From positions 1-64,000 of the forward strand of contig CADCEW010000003.1 of the NCBI GenBank assembly GCA_902800585.1: a stretch of DNA of 64,000 nucleotides, given 5' to 3'. A program made the position numbers and the translations under genes. Each line of letters begins with the position of its first letter. Positions within the stretch are counted from its first letter, which is position 1. Origin of the DNA: an uncultured Prevotellaceae bacterium. GTDB taxonomy: Bacteria > Bacteroidota > Bacteroidia > Bacteroidales > Bacteroidaceae. The notes under the pieces are model-generated. The model saw only the letters and a list, made by a program, of their open reading frames with translations. It was not told the DNA's origin and searched no databases. Positions 36,801 to 45,483 of this stretch are shown one piece after another.

Positions 36801-36939
36801 TGCCCTTGCTCTGGGTGTCATCGGTGGTATGAGTATTGGTACCATTGCCCTGCTCTTCGTCGTCCCCGCCTTCTTCATCGTGTTCCAGAAACTACATGAG
36901 AGGTTCCAGGGCAAGACGGTAAAGAAAGAAGAAATGTAA
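33802..36939 (+). CDS. RND efflux pump, HAE1/AcrB family, with shortened TM4
   Basis: The 1045 residues have the HAE1 layout: NKYVMACAISIVIALVGYIS, PTVNVSTSYTGADENTVMKS, GVIMLIGLLAKTAILITEFA and RLRPILMTVATMIIGMIPLV. TM4 reads SLNILTLAIGTVVDDAIVVV: between the Asn-x-Leu-Thr and the Asp pair there are five residues fewer than in the intact pump at 12139 and in AcrB. The loss is in frame and falls in the proton-relay helix, so activity is doubtful. The upstream adaptor is frameshifted too. Otherwise the protein is full length. The start follows the adaptor by 14 bases. Confidence 0.93.
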   Translation: MKNNIFINKYVMACAISIVIALVGYISMSTLPVEQYPDIAPPTVNVSTSYTGADENTVMKSVIQPLEEAINGVNDMTYMTSKASSNGDVEINVYFKQGTDPDMATVNVQNRVTRAQALLPADVNKVGVKVEKRQNNILRIFAVRSADGKYDEDFVSNYVDINIKPKLMRVTGVGNVLSLGNTYALRIWLKPDVMAQYGLTPNDVFAAIGGQSFVAGVGSLGEQSENSYQYSMQYKGTLKTIEEFNNIVLRTSGGGILHLSDVAEVKIGAMSYNFTSNIQDKPGAICMVFAAPGANATQVNASINKTFEEMKATMPAGLEFVTLMTSDDFLFAAIHNVVETLVIAIILVVLVVFFFLQNLKATIIPSISIIVSLLGTFAVVSICGFSLNILTLAIGTVVDDAIVVVEAVMAKMESGISDAREATRQAMSEVSVAVVSCTLVFMAVFIPVTFMPGTSGTFFTQFGITIASSVGLSCISALTLCPALCAIMMRVTEGKKEGKSLTYYTKKAYDVSYSAIYNKYSKAVQKFIKRPMLAWSFLALAAVLLVFFMKSLPSGLVPQEDQGVFLVEIQAPEGSTLKQTREMAKAVEAKVKNIPELESFALVCGYGMISGAGSNYGTMVVRLKNWDERPGMNHLLTLVMYRFYFDCQDIKNLRVIPFEMPQIPGYGTSNDIMLMVEDPTDGNLSEFAKHTEHFLAKLSERPEIATAMSTYSERFPKYQVDVDAAQCNRAGVTPEAVLNTLGSYCGGAYIGNFNQFGKVYRIMAASSPEYRLDPQSLQNIFMQVKSGKMTPISQFVSLKQIVGPSNIEHFNLFQSITCIVKPGSGYTEGDAHKAIAEVFEKEMPKTATFEYSGMSREVEEAAGSNATALIYVICAILIYLILASLYNSWFTPWAVLFSVPFGLMGAFVFAYLGYINEIPGMDNNIYLQTGVIMLIGLLAKTAILITEFATERRAHGMSIVDAAFEACKERLRPILMTVATMIIGMIPLVIEGGAGANGNRALALGVIGGMSIGTIALLFVVPAFFIVFQKLHERFQGKTVKKEEM

Positions 36940-36963
36940 AAATGCAAAAAGTAAGATTCCACT

Positions 36964-38388
36964 ATGAAACAGAAGTCTTTAATTTTTAAGTTGTTAAATT
37001 TTTACATTGTGTCAACAACGCTGCTGACACTCACGGGCTGCGGCTTGTATAATAAGTACGAGAAGACTGTGGAGGACCCTGCAGACCCCTTCGGTACTGC
37101 AGTGAGTGTTAATACGACCAACGAGTCAATTGCACAGATGTCGTGGCGTGAGTTCTTTACCGACCCGTTGCTGCAACAGCTCATTGAACAGGTGCTTGCT
37201 AACAATACAGACCTCAACACTGCCCGTATCAATGTGGAGAAGAGTGAGGCTGCCCTGAAAGCCGCTAAGCTGGCGTTCCTTCCGGCACTTTATTTCTCTC
37301 CACAGGGAACGCTGTCCAGTTTTGATACGGAAAAGCCCTTGAAGACGTACAACCTGCAGCTGCAGCTGTCAATGGATCTTGACGTGTTCGGGAGTCTTAC
37401 TAATAAAAAGCGTGCAGCCAAGGCTGTGCTCTTGCAGGCACAGATGGCAGAGGAGGCTACCCGTGCCAACCTCATCTCCATTACTGCCCAGCAGTATTTC
37501 TATCTTCAGTTGCTTGACAGGGAGTTGGAGATACTTAAGGAGACAGACAATCTCTGGAAAGCCTCTTTGGAGACACAGCAGGCATTATGGGAGAACGGTC
37601 AGGTGTTCTCCACAGCCGTCAACCAGCAGGAGGCTTCATGGTTGAGTGTGAAGACACAGATTGTCGACATCCAACGTGCCATCCGCTCTGCAGAGAATGA
37701 GATATGTAAGCTACTCTCCGTCACGCCGCAGCACATCGAGCGTTCCAAATGGTATTCGTCTGCCCAATACCACTCGTCTTCTGACGGACAGCGTGTATTC
37801 GACGTGAAGTTCCTGAAGGTTGGTGTGCCTGCCGACATGCTGAACCTGCGTCCTGATATCCGCTTGGCAAATTACTATATGGAGGAGGCCTTCTATAATA
37901 CCCAGGCGGCACGTGCTGCTTTCTTCCCCAGCATCTCGCTTTCGGGAGCGGCAGGATGGACTAATAACAATGGTATCATCGTTAATCCCGGCAAGCTGTT
38001 GCTCAGTGCCGTTGCTTCCCTCACACAGCCCATTTTCGCCCGTGGTCGGATCAAGGCGAACTACAAGATATCCCAGCTTACGGAGGAGAATCTGAAGAAG
38101 AAGTACATACAGACCGTCATTGATGCCGGTAATGATGTTAATGAGGCGATGGCTGATTGTCAGGCATCCAGGGATAAACACGACTACTACCACCGTCAGG
38201 TGGAAGTGCTCCATGAGGCCTATAAAGGTACCCATGAGTTGATGGACAACGGCAAGGCAAGTTATCTGGAGGTGCTTACTGCCCAGGAGTCACTGCTCTC
38301 TGCCCAACTCAATGAGGCATCGAATATGTATAATGGTGCTCAGGCCGTTATCGGTCTCTATATCGCTTTAGGCGGAGGAACAAAATAG
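36964..38388 (+). CDS. TolC/OprM-family outer-membrane efflux lipoprotein (second operon)
   Basis: A 474-residue outer-membrane channel with lipobox LTGC (Cys ~26), NKYEKTVEDPADPFG, WREFFTDPLLQQLIEQVLAN, two OEP repeats, AFFPSISLSGAAGWTNNNG and the LTAQESLLSAQLNEASNMY helix ending in ALGGGTK. It seems intact, unlike its two operon partners, and is a paralogue of the channel at 15433. The signal peptide is encoded by TTAATTTTTAAG-type A/T-rich repeats like those in the spacers. Confidence 0.95.
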   Translation: MKQKSLIFKLLNFYIVSTTLLTLTGCGLYNKYEKTVEDPADPFGTAVSVNTTNESIAQMSWREFFTDPLLQQLIEQVLANNTDLNTARINVEKSEAALKAAKLAFLPALYFSPQGTLSSFDTEKPLKTYNLQLQLSMDLDVFGSLTNKKRAAKAVLLQAQMAEEATRANLISITAQQYFYLQLLDRELEILKETDNLWKASLETQQALWENGQVFSTAVNQQEASWLSVKTQIVDIQRAIRSAENEICKLLSVTPQHIERSKWYSSAQYHSSSDGQRVFDVKFLKVGVPADMLNLRPDIRLANYYMEEAFYNTQAARAAFFPSISLSGAAGWTNNNGIIVNPGKLLLSAVASLTQPIFARGRIKANYKISQLTEENLKKKYIQTVIDAGNDVNEAMADCQASRDKHDYYHRQVEVLHEAYKGTHELMDNGKASYLEVLTAQESLLSAQLNEASNMYNGAQAVIGLYIALGGGTK

Positions 38389-38389
38389 G

Positions 38390-39358
38390 ATGAAATTTAG
38401 ACTGTCCATTATCGCTCTTTTTGCGGCGCTGACCTTTCAACAGGCCAGCGCCCAAAAACTTCTTGAGCGTGTTGACAGCTTACTGACTCGCCGCTATCAT
38501 AAAGGCAACATCGATACGGATTATGTCATACGACCAAAAACCAAATGGACGATAAGGGCGCGGTGGAACGTGTCAGGCTCACAGATTGAGTCCGAAGGCA
38601 TATCCTCTGGTGGGCGTTTCAAGTCAAAGATGAAGGCCCACTACAAGTCGACACTTAGTCTTGGTGTGGGTTATCTGGGCTTCTCGGTCAATTTGTCAAT
38701 CAATCCTGCCAAACTGTTGGGAAAGTACCACGACACTGAACTGAATTTTAGTTCCTTCGGTCGGCGCTTCGGTTTCGATTTCGTTTATCAGGACGCGAAA
38801 AACTTCACTGGCTGGTACGAACAAGGCGGCATGGGGCGTATTGACCTTCCAGAAGACATCATGTCTGTGATGACGTTAAACATGAATGCCTATTACGCAT
38901 TCAACAGTCGCCGCTTTTCCTATCCTGCCGCTTTTACGCAAAGTTACATCCAACGACGTTCCGCTGGTAGTTTCTTGTTGGCGGCATCTTTGCAAGGACA
39001 GCGCGCTACCATCAAATGGGGCCATGAGTTAAAGTTAAAGATGACGAACATCGGTATCGGTGCTGGATATGGTTACAACTTTGTGCCATCTCAGGGCTGG
39101 CTGTTGCATATCTCTGCGCTACCTACTTTCATTTTCTACAGTCATACTTCCATGACTTATGACGATGAAGAAGTATCTATGCACTATCATTTTCCGGAAG
39201 TCATCATCACAGGACGAGGTGCTGTCGTACATCAAATGAAAAAGACCTTCTTCGGACTGTCAATGGTCTTCAACTTCACCAATATAGGTCATAAGGATAA
39301 TCTTACCATTTATAACACCAAATGGCATGTCCGCACCTTCTATGGTCTGAGACTATAA
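38390..39358 (+). CDS. DUF4421-type exported protein
   Basis: A 322-residue protein with a signal peptide (ending QQASAQ) and sequences alternating like an outer-membrane barrel. RRYHKGNIDTDYVIRPKTKW and LGYLGFSVNLSINP-like segments, plus FGFDFVYQDAKNFTGWYE, fit DUF4421 of Bacteroidota. It begins one base after the TolC stop, so it is co-transcribed with the second efflux operon. Its role is unknown. It converges on luxS with only 14 bases between stops. Confidence 0.8.
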   Translation: MKFRLSIIALFAALTFQQASAQKLLERVDSLLTRRYHKGNIDTDYVIRPKTKWTIRARWNVSGSQIESEGISSGGRFKSKMKAHYKSTLSLGVGYLGFSVNLSINPAKLLGKYHDTELNFSSFGRRFGFDFVYQDAKNFTGWYEQGGMGRIDLPEDIMSVMTLNMNAYYAFNSRRFSYPAAFTQSYIQRRSAGSFLLAASLQGQRATIKWGHELKLKMTNIGIGAGYGYNFVPSQGWLLHISALPTFIFYSHTSMTYDDEEVSMHYHFPEVIITGRGAVVHQMKKTFFGLSMVFNFTNIGHKDNLTIYNTKWHVRTFYGLRL

Positions 39359-39372
39359 GAGAAGGAAAGTTC

Positions 39373-39867
39373 TTATGCGTCGGCAAAGGTTTTGCCGTCG
39401 TCAAGGGTAATCTGGAGTTTGGTGTATTCTGAGTGAAAATCATTTTTCAGACGTTCCATATACCGACGACATTCCCAATGACACATGGGGAGGTCGTGAA
39501 GCAGGTAGTTGCCACATGACTCGGGTTGTGTGGCGGGAACTTCCGTTTGAGTGAGTATCCATTCCAGACATTCGATGGTCAACTGACGCATGTCTTCAAC
39601 GGTGTAATTGCCTTGCATGATGATATACATCCCGGTAAGGCATCCCATCGGTCCTACATATACTACATCTTTTTTCGCTTCACTATTGCGGAACCAGGTT
39701 GCCATCAAGTGTTCCAGACTATGCATGGCAGCAGGAGCCACGGCGGGTTCTTGATTAGGTTCCGTGATGCGCAGGTCGAAAGTGGTAAAACCTTTATCCT
39801 CTCGCGATACGTAGATGCCAGGTTTCAAACGGGTGTGATCAATGGTAAAACTTTTTATAACTTCCAT
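39373..39867 (-). CDS. luxS: S-ribosylhomocysteine lyase
   Basis: LuxS splits S-ribosylhomocysteine into homocysteine and 4,5-dihydroxy-2,3-pentanedione, the AI-2 precursor. The 164 residues are full length. Metal ligands are visible: HSLEH (His49, His53) and the Cys in ESCGN (Cys118). The catalytic Cys76 lies in YVGPMGCLTGMY, and Glu52 is present. It is the last gene of the pfs-kinase-kinase-luxS operon and starts 23 bases after the second kinase. Its substrate is made by Pfs, the first gene. Confidence 0.98.
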   Translation of the reverse strand: MEVIKSFTIDHTRLKPGIYVSREDKGFTTFDLRITEPNQEPAVAPAAMHSLEHLMATWFRNSEAKKDVVYVGPMGCLTGMYIIMQGNYTVEDMRQLTIECLEWILTQTEVPATQPESCGNYLLHDLPMCHWECRRYMERLKNDFHSEYTKLQITLDDGKTFADA

Positions 39868-39890
39868 AAGAACTCTTTAATCTTGATATT

Positions 39891-42668
39891 CTAACCTTTA
39901 ATTTGTTCACAGGGTATCCAACACCAGAAGGTAGAGCCGTGACCCAGACCTTCGCTGGTAACACCGATAGTGCCTCCACAACGCTCTACAATACTCTTGC
40001 AGATAGCAAGTCCCAGACCGGTTCCCTGAACGAATTCGTTTAGTTTGACAAAACGCTCGAAGACAGAGGCTTGTTTCTCCTTAGGGATACCGGCACCGGT
40101 GTCTTCACAGTAGATGTAGAGTCCGAGTTGTTGGCTGTTGTGCTCGCAATAGCGGTATCCTACTTTGATATGTCCCTCCTTAGTGTACTTGATAGCATTG
40201 GTCACGAAATTGGTGATGATTTGCTGAACACGTCCTTTGTCAAGATGTGTTTTGAATGACTTGTAGGGATTCTCTTTGATGAATTGTACTTTAGGTGTCT
40301 GTACACGTTGTTCAAGTGTCTGACAAATGTCATCGAAGACCTGTGCGAAGTCAACGTCAGTAGGCTCAATGTCCATGGGTCGAAACTTGATGTCAGATGC
40401 CTCGAGGATGTCACTGACTAGTCGGATGAGCATGTCACAGTTATTACGAATGATACGGATGAGCCCCTGCTTCTCGTCGGCATCTTCAATCATGGGCAGG
40501 ACGTCCGAGAATCCGACGATGGAGTTGAGAGGTGTACGTATCTCGTGTGTCATGTTGGCGAGGAAGGTCGCTTTGAGGCTTCCGGAGCCCTCGGCACGTG
40601 CCGTCTCTATGCGTAGTTTCTCCTGTGCCTCCATAAGGTCGGTGATATTACGTGCGAGTCCGAAGTACTCTGTGAGTTGCCCGTCTTTGTTGAAGATGGG
40701 GATGCCCGAGATGGAATACCATGTAGGTCCATCGTCGAAGAGTGTATGTTCGAAGGGTAGTATAGTGCTATATGGCTTACCCTGTTGTATGGCATTGCGT
40801 ATCTCTGCCATTCCTTTCTTGCGGGCTTGTGGACTGATGGTCTCAACATATTCCTCAATAGTCTCCGTGAATTCTGTCTGTCCAGTAGTGCGTGACATGT
40901 TGACGATATTCTTCTCCGGGAGGTAGTGCCAGATATACATCTGACTTTCCTTCAACAAGTAGCAGAGTTGTCCCTCATAGCGTTTGGCAGCCTCATTAAC
41001 GGCATGTAGTTGTCTGTCATGATCGCGCAGCTCCATATAGATGTTGCGCTCAGCAGTAATGTCACGATTGGTGATAATGTAATAGACCAGTTTATCGTTT
41101 TCATCTATTATGGGAAGAGCGCGGAATTCAGTATATTTGTCTAGCCCCAATTGCGGCTCGCGAATGCGCTGACAGACGTGTAAGACTTCTCGGTTACCAG
41201 GCAGATAAATACCTTTGAGGTTCTGGAAATCGAAGAGTGAGGTATCGTAGAAGAATTGTTTGTTCTTTTCATTCACTTCACAGAATTCGAGCATCTTCTT
41301 GTTGATATCGAGGAGGTTGCCATCGGCATCGTAAAACGACATCGCGATGAGATTGGTATCGAACATCTTCTTGTACTTGCTGGCAATGGTCTTAATGCGG
41401 CGGTTTTCGTTGACCTCGTCGGTGATGTCCTTTGCAGTGTAGACAATGTATCGTAATTTGTCGTCTTCCCTTTCAGCGATGGCATTACCGTAATAGTTCC
41501 TCCAACGAGGTGACTCAATGGTGCCATGATTGAATTTGAGGTTGATGTCGAAGTGGTTGATGGCACCAGTAATCAGTTGCGCGTTGAGGTTGTGCAACTG
41601 CTGAGCGCCCTCGGCAGGCATGCGCTTAAGGAAGTCCTCAGGTGACATCTCCTTTAATGGCATCATGTCAGCATATTTATTACGTAGCAGATTGTTCTTA
41701 AAATCCCATTCCACTACAAAGTAGTCACCCATATTGAGTACCTGGTTCATCATCTGTCCCAGATCAGAACTCTCACGTACCGACAACCTCACCCTCCGGC
41801 GGACAATGCGAATGAGCAGTAGTATGGCGAAGGCTGTCACAAGCAATCCAACGAGGATGTAGAGTGCTACAGGTGATGTGTCATCATGCTCGCGTTCAGG
41901 ATGGAACCAACGGTCATAGACCTTCTGTAGTTTGCCTGCCTCTTCCAGACGGGTATATTGGTCGTCAATGATATTAATAAGGTCTTTGTTGTAACCGATG
42001 ATTCGCAGTTCTCCAGCAGGAATGTCTATATTGTCGAAGGCTATGCCGTTGATTCCAAGTTCCTGAATCTTATAAGAGAGGGGTATTTCTCCCCAGATAT
42101 AGTATTTGTATTTACCCTGAATGATGCCTGTCAGACCGTCCTTGGGTGAGTGATATTCTATGACAAACGGCATTTTCCCTCTTTCGGCAAGAGCCATCGC
42201 AGCATAGTCATCCTCCTTAAGGATTAGTGTGTCTGACGGCAGAAGGTTGGCAATCTGATTCAGCGGTTTGGTATTATCGCGACGTGCCACTTTCAAGTTG
42301 TAATAGTTGATATACTTGTGGGTCGCCACATAGGGAGTATCTTTATAGAAAAAGTACAGGGCGTGTATAAGGTCAGCCTTATGTTTCTTAAACATCTCTG
42401 TAGCGACGTGCCATTCCTGCATAACGAACTTATGGGGAATATTGAGTTGGTCGAGAATTTCGTTGAGTACGTCAATATTGTATCCAGCTGGCTTTCCTTC
42501 AGCATCAGTAAACTCGAAGGGGCGGAAGTCCCAGTCACAGACAATAATTAGAGGTTTCTCTTCGGTATAGCCAAAGTTATTGGTAGCGAAGATGGAAGAG
42601 AACAGGGCAAAAAGGTAGAAGAGTAAAACTATAAACCTTTTCCCGTTTTGGAACATATCTCGTATCAT
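39891..42668 (-). CDS. BvgS-like sensor histidine kinase with periplasmic SBP domain (second)
   Basis: A 925-residue transmembrane kinase: signal anchor (RFIVLLFYLFALFSSIFA), an SBP_bac_3-type periplasmic domain at about 35-255 (PLIIVCDWDFRPFEFTDAEG), a membrane helix near 266-290, three or more PAS-type domains (290-690), HisKA with ATFLANMTHEIRTPLNSIVG (His near 706), and a HATPase with FVTNAIKYTKEG (N box), EDTGAGIPKEK (G1) and GTGLGLAICKSI (G2). No receiver domain is present. Start could also be 42656. It is a paralogue of the upstream kinase, both lying between pfs and luxS. The ligand is unknown; class 3 binding proteins usually bind amino acids or related compounds. Confidence 0.93.
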   Translation of the reverse strand: MIRDMFQNGKRFIVLLFYLFALFSSIFATNNFGYTEEKPLIIVCDWDFRPFEFTDAEGKPAGYNIDVLNEILDQLNIPHKFVMQEWHVATEMFKKHKADLIHALYFFYKDTPYVATHKYINYYNLKVARRDNTKPLNQIANLLPSDTLILKEDDYAAMALAERGKMPFVIEYHSPKDGLTGIIQGKYKYYIWGEIPLSYKIQELGINGIAFDNIDIPAGELRIIGYNKDLINIIDDQYTRLEEAGKLQKVYDRWFHPEREHDDTSPVALYILVGLLVTAFAILLLIRIVRRRVRLSVRESSDLGQMMNQVLNMGDYFVVEWDFKNNLLRNKYADMMPLKEMSPEDFLKRMPAEGAQQLHNLNAQLITGAINHFDINLKFNHGTIESPRWRNYYGNAIAEREDDKLRYIVYTAKDITDEVNENRRIKTIASKYKKMFDTNLIAMSFYDADGNLLDINKKMLEFCEVNEKNKQFFYDTSLFDFQNLKGIYLPGNREVLHVCQRIREPQLGLDKYTEFRALPIIDENDKLVYYIITNRDITAERNIYMELRDHDRQLHAVNEAAKRYEGQLCYLLKESQMYIWHYLPEKNIVNMSRTTGQTEFTETIEEYVETISPQARKKGMAEIRNAIQQGKPYSTILPFEHTLFDDGPTWYSISGIPIFNKDGQLTEYFGLARNITDLMEAQEKLRIETARAEGSGSLKATFLANMTHEIRTPLNSIVGFSDVLPMIEDADEKQGLIRIIRNNCDMLIRLVSDILEASDIKFRPMDIEPTDVDFAQVFDDICQTLEQRVQTPKVQFIKENPYKSFKTHLDKGRVQQIITNFVTNAIKYTKEGHIKVGYRYCEHNSQQLGLYIYCEDTGAGIPKEKQASVFERFVKLNEFVQGTGLGLAICKSIVERCGGTIGVTSEGLGHGSTFWCWIPCEQIKG

Positions 42669-42701
42669 GTGGCGTTATTATTTCATTTTAACTATCAAAC
42701 T

Positions 42702-45470
42702 TCAATCCTCTATCTTGGCTATCTTGCTGACATTGCAGGGGATGATAACCCATACGATAGTACCTTTGCCGACCTCGGATTTCAGGTGTATCCTTCCTCC
42801 CATCAGTTTGACAACCTCCTGACAGATGGCCAATCCCAATCCGCTGCTATTGTTGTTATTGGTAACAAAACGCTCGAAGATTCTCTCTGTCAGATCGGCT
42901 GCTATGCCACAGCCCGTGTCTTGCACGGTGACTGTAAGGTCCTCGCTGTTATAATCGAAGCGTGCACGAACATAACCAGAAGAAGTATGTTGGGCAGCGT
43001 TAGTGATAATCTGGTCGATGATGACACCTGTATTTGTCTGGTCGATGTCGAGCATGAGATAATCGTAAGGGGCATCAATGGTATATTCGACACCAGGTTG
43101 CTGACAGAACCTCCATGCAGACTGGCAACGTTCCTTAAAGAAGGCTGCAAAATCAACGGGTTCAGGTTTGAATTCTATCATACCAGCATCAAGACGCGAG
43201 AGGAAAAGAATGTTGTTGACCAAGTTCAGCAGACTACGTGAGTTTTTCTTAATCTCTTCGATGAAGAATTGCTCGTCTTCGCTATTTTGGTTTTGCTCAA
43301 TGAGTTCGGCAAAGCCCACTACAGAATTAAGTGGCGTACGGATTTCGTGGCACATATTATGCAGGAAGGCATTCTTTACTTCTTCTACCTCCTGTGCTTT
43401 CTTGGTTTCGAGAGCCAGTTGTACCTCAGTAGCCTTAATGTCGCTGATGTCACGGCACATACCGAAATAATTGGTAATATGCCCGTTGGCATCTGTCACA
43501 GGCACGAATGAGAATGTCAGATAAAGCGGTTTGTCTCCCTTCGTGTGGATAGTGGACTTGACAACAATTTTGACAGACTGTTGGGTGCGGCTGTCCATCG
43601 TGTTCATGATGCGCAGAATGTTTTTTTTCGACTCCTCGGCAGTCAGCGAAAGCAAGCGTGTCTGTGTCAGTCGGTACTGAACATGTTCAATCTCACTGTA
43701 GACGGTCAGCATGTGGGTGTCGGGTGAATATTCAACGATACGCACACCACCGTTTTTCATGATGTAGTCGATATTGCGAATATAGTCTTGCAATTCATCA
43801 GTGGCTTCCTGTAATTTAATGATTTTCTTCTGAAGACTGGAGTAGGATTTGGCTAATTCAGTGATGTCACGCCCAGTCCCGTAAATACCCAGCAATCTGC
43901 CGTCATCGTCACGGACGGGTACTAATTGCAGTTCATAATACATTTCGTCTCTCTTCAGAAACCGGTTGAGGGAACGCTCATCATCTGGCGACTTGTATAT
44001 CTGCGTGAGGTAAGTGTAATCAAGATCATCGAGGGCGAGGTTAGGTTCACCAATCACATTTTGAACCGAGATATGGCTGTCAATGATACGTTGGATATCA
44101 CCGCCGACACCTTTAATCGCCTTATCGTTCATATCGTCAATGAAACCGTTTTCGTCGTATGACACCGTATCAACCATGGCAGAGTTGAAGATATGTTGGT
44201 AACGCAGCAGGGTATCCTTCAGTTGCTGTTGGCGTTGGCGTGCTTCCGTGATATTGGTGGTGGCACCGATGAGGACAGTAGGGTTACCGTTTTTATCACG
44301 TTTCATTACAGAGAAGTCAACGGAGAAGATGTGTGCTGTCTTATCATCTTTTTTGATAGTATGGAATTCCATGGTTTCTTGCTCCTTCTTTTTGGCTGCT
44401 AACTCGTCGAGTAGGATGCATAGCCGTTCAAAGTCATCGGGAATCAAATAGAAATTGATAAAATCCGGTGACAGCGGGATAGAGGACTTCTTACCTTCTT
44501 GGTTGATGCTGGTGAGTGTTTTGGTAGTGATGTCATACAGCCAGATATGTATTTTACTCGTATTCAGGATGAGAGACAGACGGTTATTACTGCGTCGCAG
44601 GTTTTTCGTCATTCTGCGTTCATAGAGGCGCGAGAAAATATAATAGATAAGGAATAAGACGATAATTGTCAATAGTGCAGCAACCACATACCACACCCAT
44701 GAGGGAATGCCCGTCTCCTTGTGTTCCGGATAGAACCACTTATTTTGGATGGGTTGAAGTCTGCCCTCGGAGTTCAATTTGGCAAATACACTATCTACCT
44801 GTTCCAATAGGCGTTCATCGTTTGACATGAACTTATATTCTCCGTGAGGAATATTAACAGGTGTCAGTTCCAACTCGTCGTAATTGAACTTGTGAAGCAG
44901 CCATTTCAGTGACAAAGTGTTCCAGGCAATCTGATTACCTTCATGGTTATGAACATATTGCACGGCTTCCTGCATATCGTTATAGGGTATTGCATTCTTT
45001 CCCCATCCCCGTTCTTCCATGAAATGGTGACTGAAACTGCCTCCATGAACGATGACTCGGTGTTTGGCGAGGTCGTCGACGGTCTTGATGAGTACAGGCT
45101 CGTCTTTACGGTGAACGATGCTGTGGGTGAATATCTGGATAACACTTCTGCCATACTGTGCATATTCGTTATGGAAGTGTGCGTCCATACCGCACATCAG
45201 GTCTGCGTGCCCTGTCTTAAGGTCATTCAGCGCATCCTGTGTGGGTTTTAGTTTGATTTTGTAGGGGATGTCCAACTCACTGAAGATGAGTTTCAGCAGG
45301 TCGATATTATAGCCTATAGGTTCACCGATGTCATTGACAAACGAATATGGCCACAAATCCCAGGCATCCTCATAAATCAAAGGGTGATCTTCATCATAGA
45401 TGCGTGCCGTCGTAATGGTCGGTAAGAGGCTTATGAGTATGACGAACAAGATATATTTTCTTCTCTTCAT
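42702..45470 (-). CDS. BvgS-like sensor histidine kinase with periplasmic SBP domain (first)
   Basis: The chosen ATG at 45470 (MKRRKYILFVILISLLPTIT) begins a signal peptide; the frame extends upstream without it into the pfs gene and is rejected. The 922 residues show an SBP_bac_3 domain at ~25-250 (LIYEDAWDLWPYSFVNDIGE; IGYNIDLLKLIFSELDIPYK), a helix near 257-283 (VWYVVAALLTIIVLFLIYYI), PAS-type domains, HisKA with HNMCHEIRTPLNSVVGFAEL (His near 706) and HATPase with ITNAAQHTSSG, QDTGCGIAADL and GLGLAICQEVV. No receiver domain. It starts 13 bases after the pfs stop. The two kinases have the same architecture but clearly different sequences, so the duplication is old. Confidence 0.93.
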   Translation of the reverse strand: MKRRKYILFVILISLLPTITTARIYDEDHPLIYEDAWDLWPYSFVNDIGEPIGYNIDLLKLIFSELDIPYKIKLKPTQDALNDLKTGHADLMCGMDAHFHNEYAQYGRSVIQIFTHSIVHRKDEPVLIKTVDDLAKHRVIVHGGSFSHHFMEERGWGKNAIPYNDMQEAVQYVHNHEGNQIAWNTLSLKWLLHKFNYDELELTPVNIPHGEYKFMSNDERLLEQVDSVFAKLNSEGRLQPIQNKWFYPEHKETGIPSWVWYVVAALLTIIVLFLIYYIFSRLYERRMTKNLRRSNNRLSLILNTSKIHIWLYDITTKTLTSINQEGKKSSIPLSPDFINFYLIPDDFERLCILLDELAAKKKEQETMEFHTIKKDDKTAHIFSVDFSVMKRDKNGNPTVLIGATTNITEARQRQQQLKDTLLRYQHIFNSAMVDTVSYDENGFIDDMNDKAIKGVGGDIQRIIDSHISVQNVIGEPNLALDDLDYTYLTQIYKSPDDERSLNRFLKRDEMYYELQLVPVRDDDGRLLGIYGTGRDITELAKSYSSLQKKIIKLQEATDELQDYIRNIDYIMKNGGVRIVEYSPDTHMLTVYSEIEHVQYRLTQTRLLSLTAEESKKNILRIMNTMDSRTQQSVKIVVKSTIHTKGDKPLYLTFSFVPVTDANGHITNYFGMCRDISDIKATEVQLALETKKAQEVEEVKNAFLHNMCHEIRTPLNSVVGFAELIEQNQNSEDEQFFIEEIKKNSRSLLNLVNNILFLSRLDAGMIEFKPEPVDFAAFFKERCQSAWRFCQQPGVEYTIDAPYDYLMLDIDQTNTGVIIDQIITNAAQHTSSGYVRARFDYNSEDLTVTVQDTGCGIAADLTERIFERFVTNNNNSSGLGLAICQEVVKLMGGRIHLKSEVGKGTIVWVIIPCNVSKIAKIED

Positions 45471-45483
45471 AGAACGATAACCG

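Noticed and set aside
39891..45470. Hybrid kinases with receiver domains or LuxQ/LuxP-type AI-2 receptors
   Set aside because: Both proteins end right after the HATPase domain. The periplasmic domain looks like SBP_bac_3, not the LuxP-type binding protein, so AI-2 sensing is not claimed as fact.
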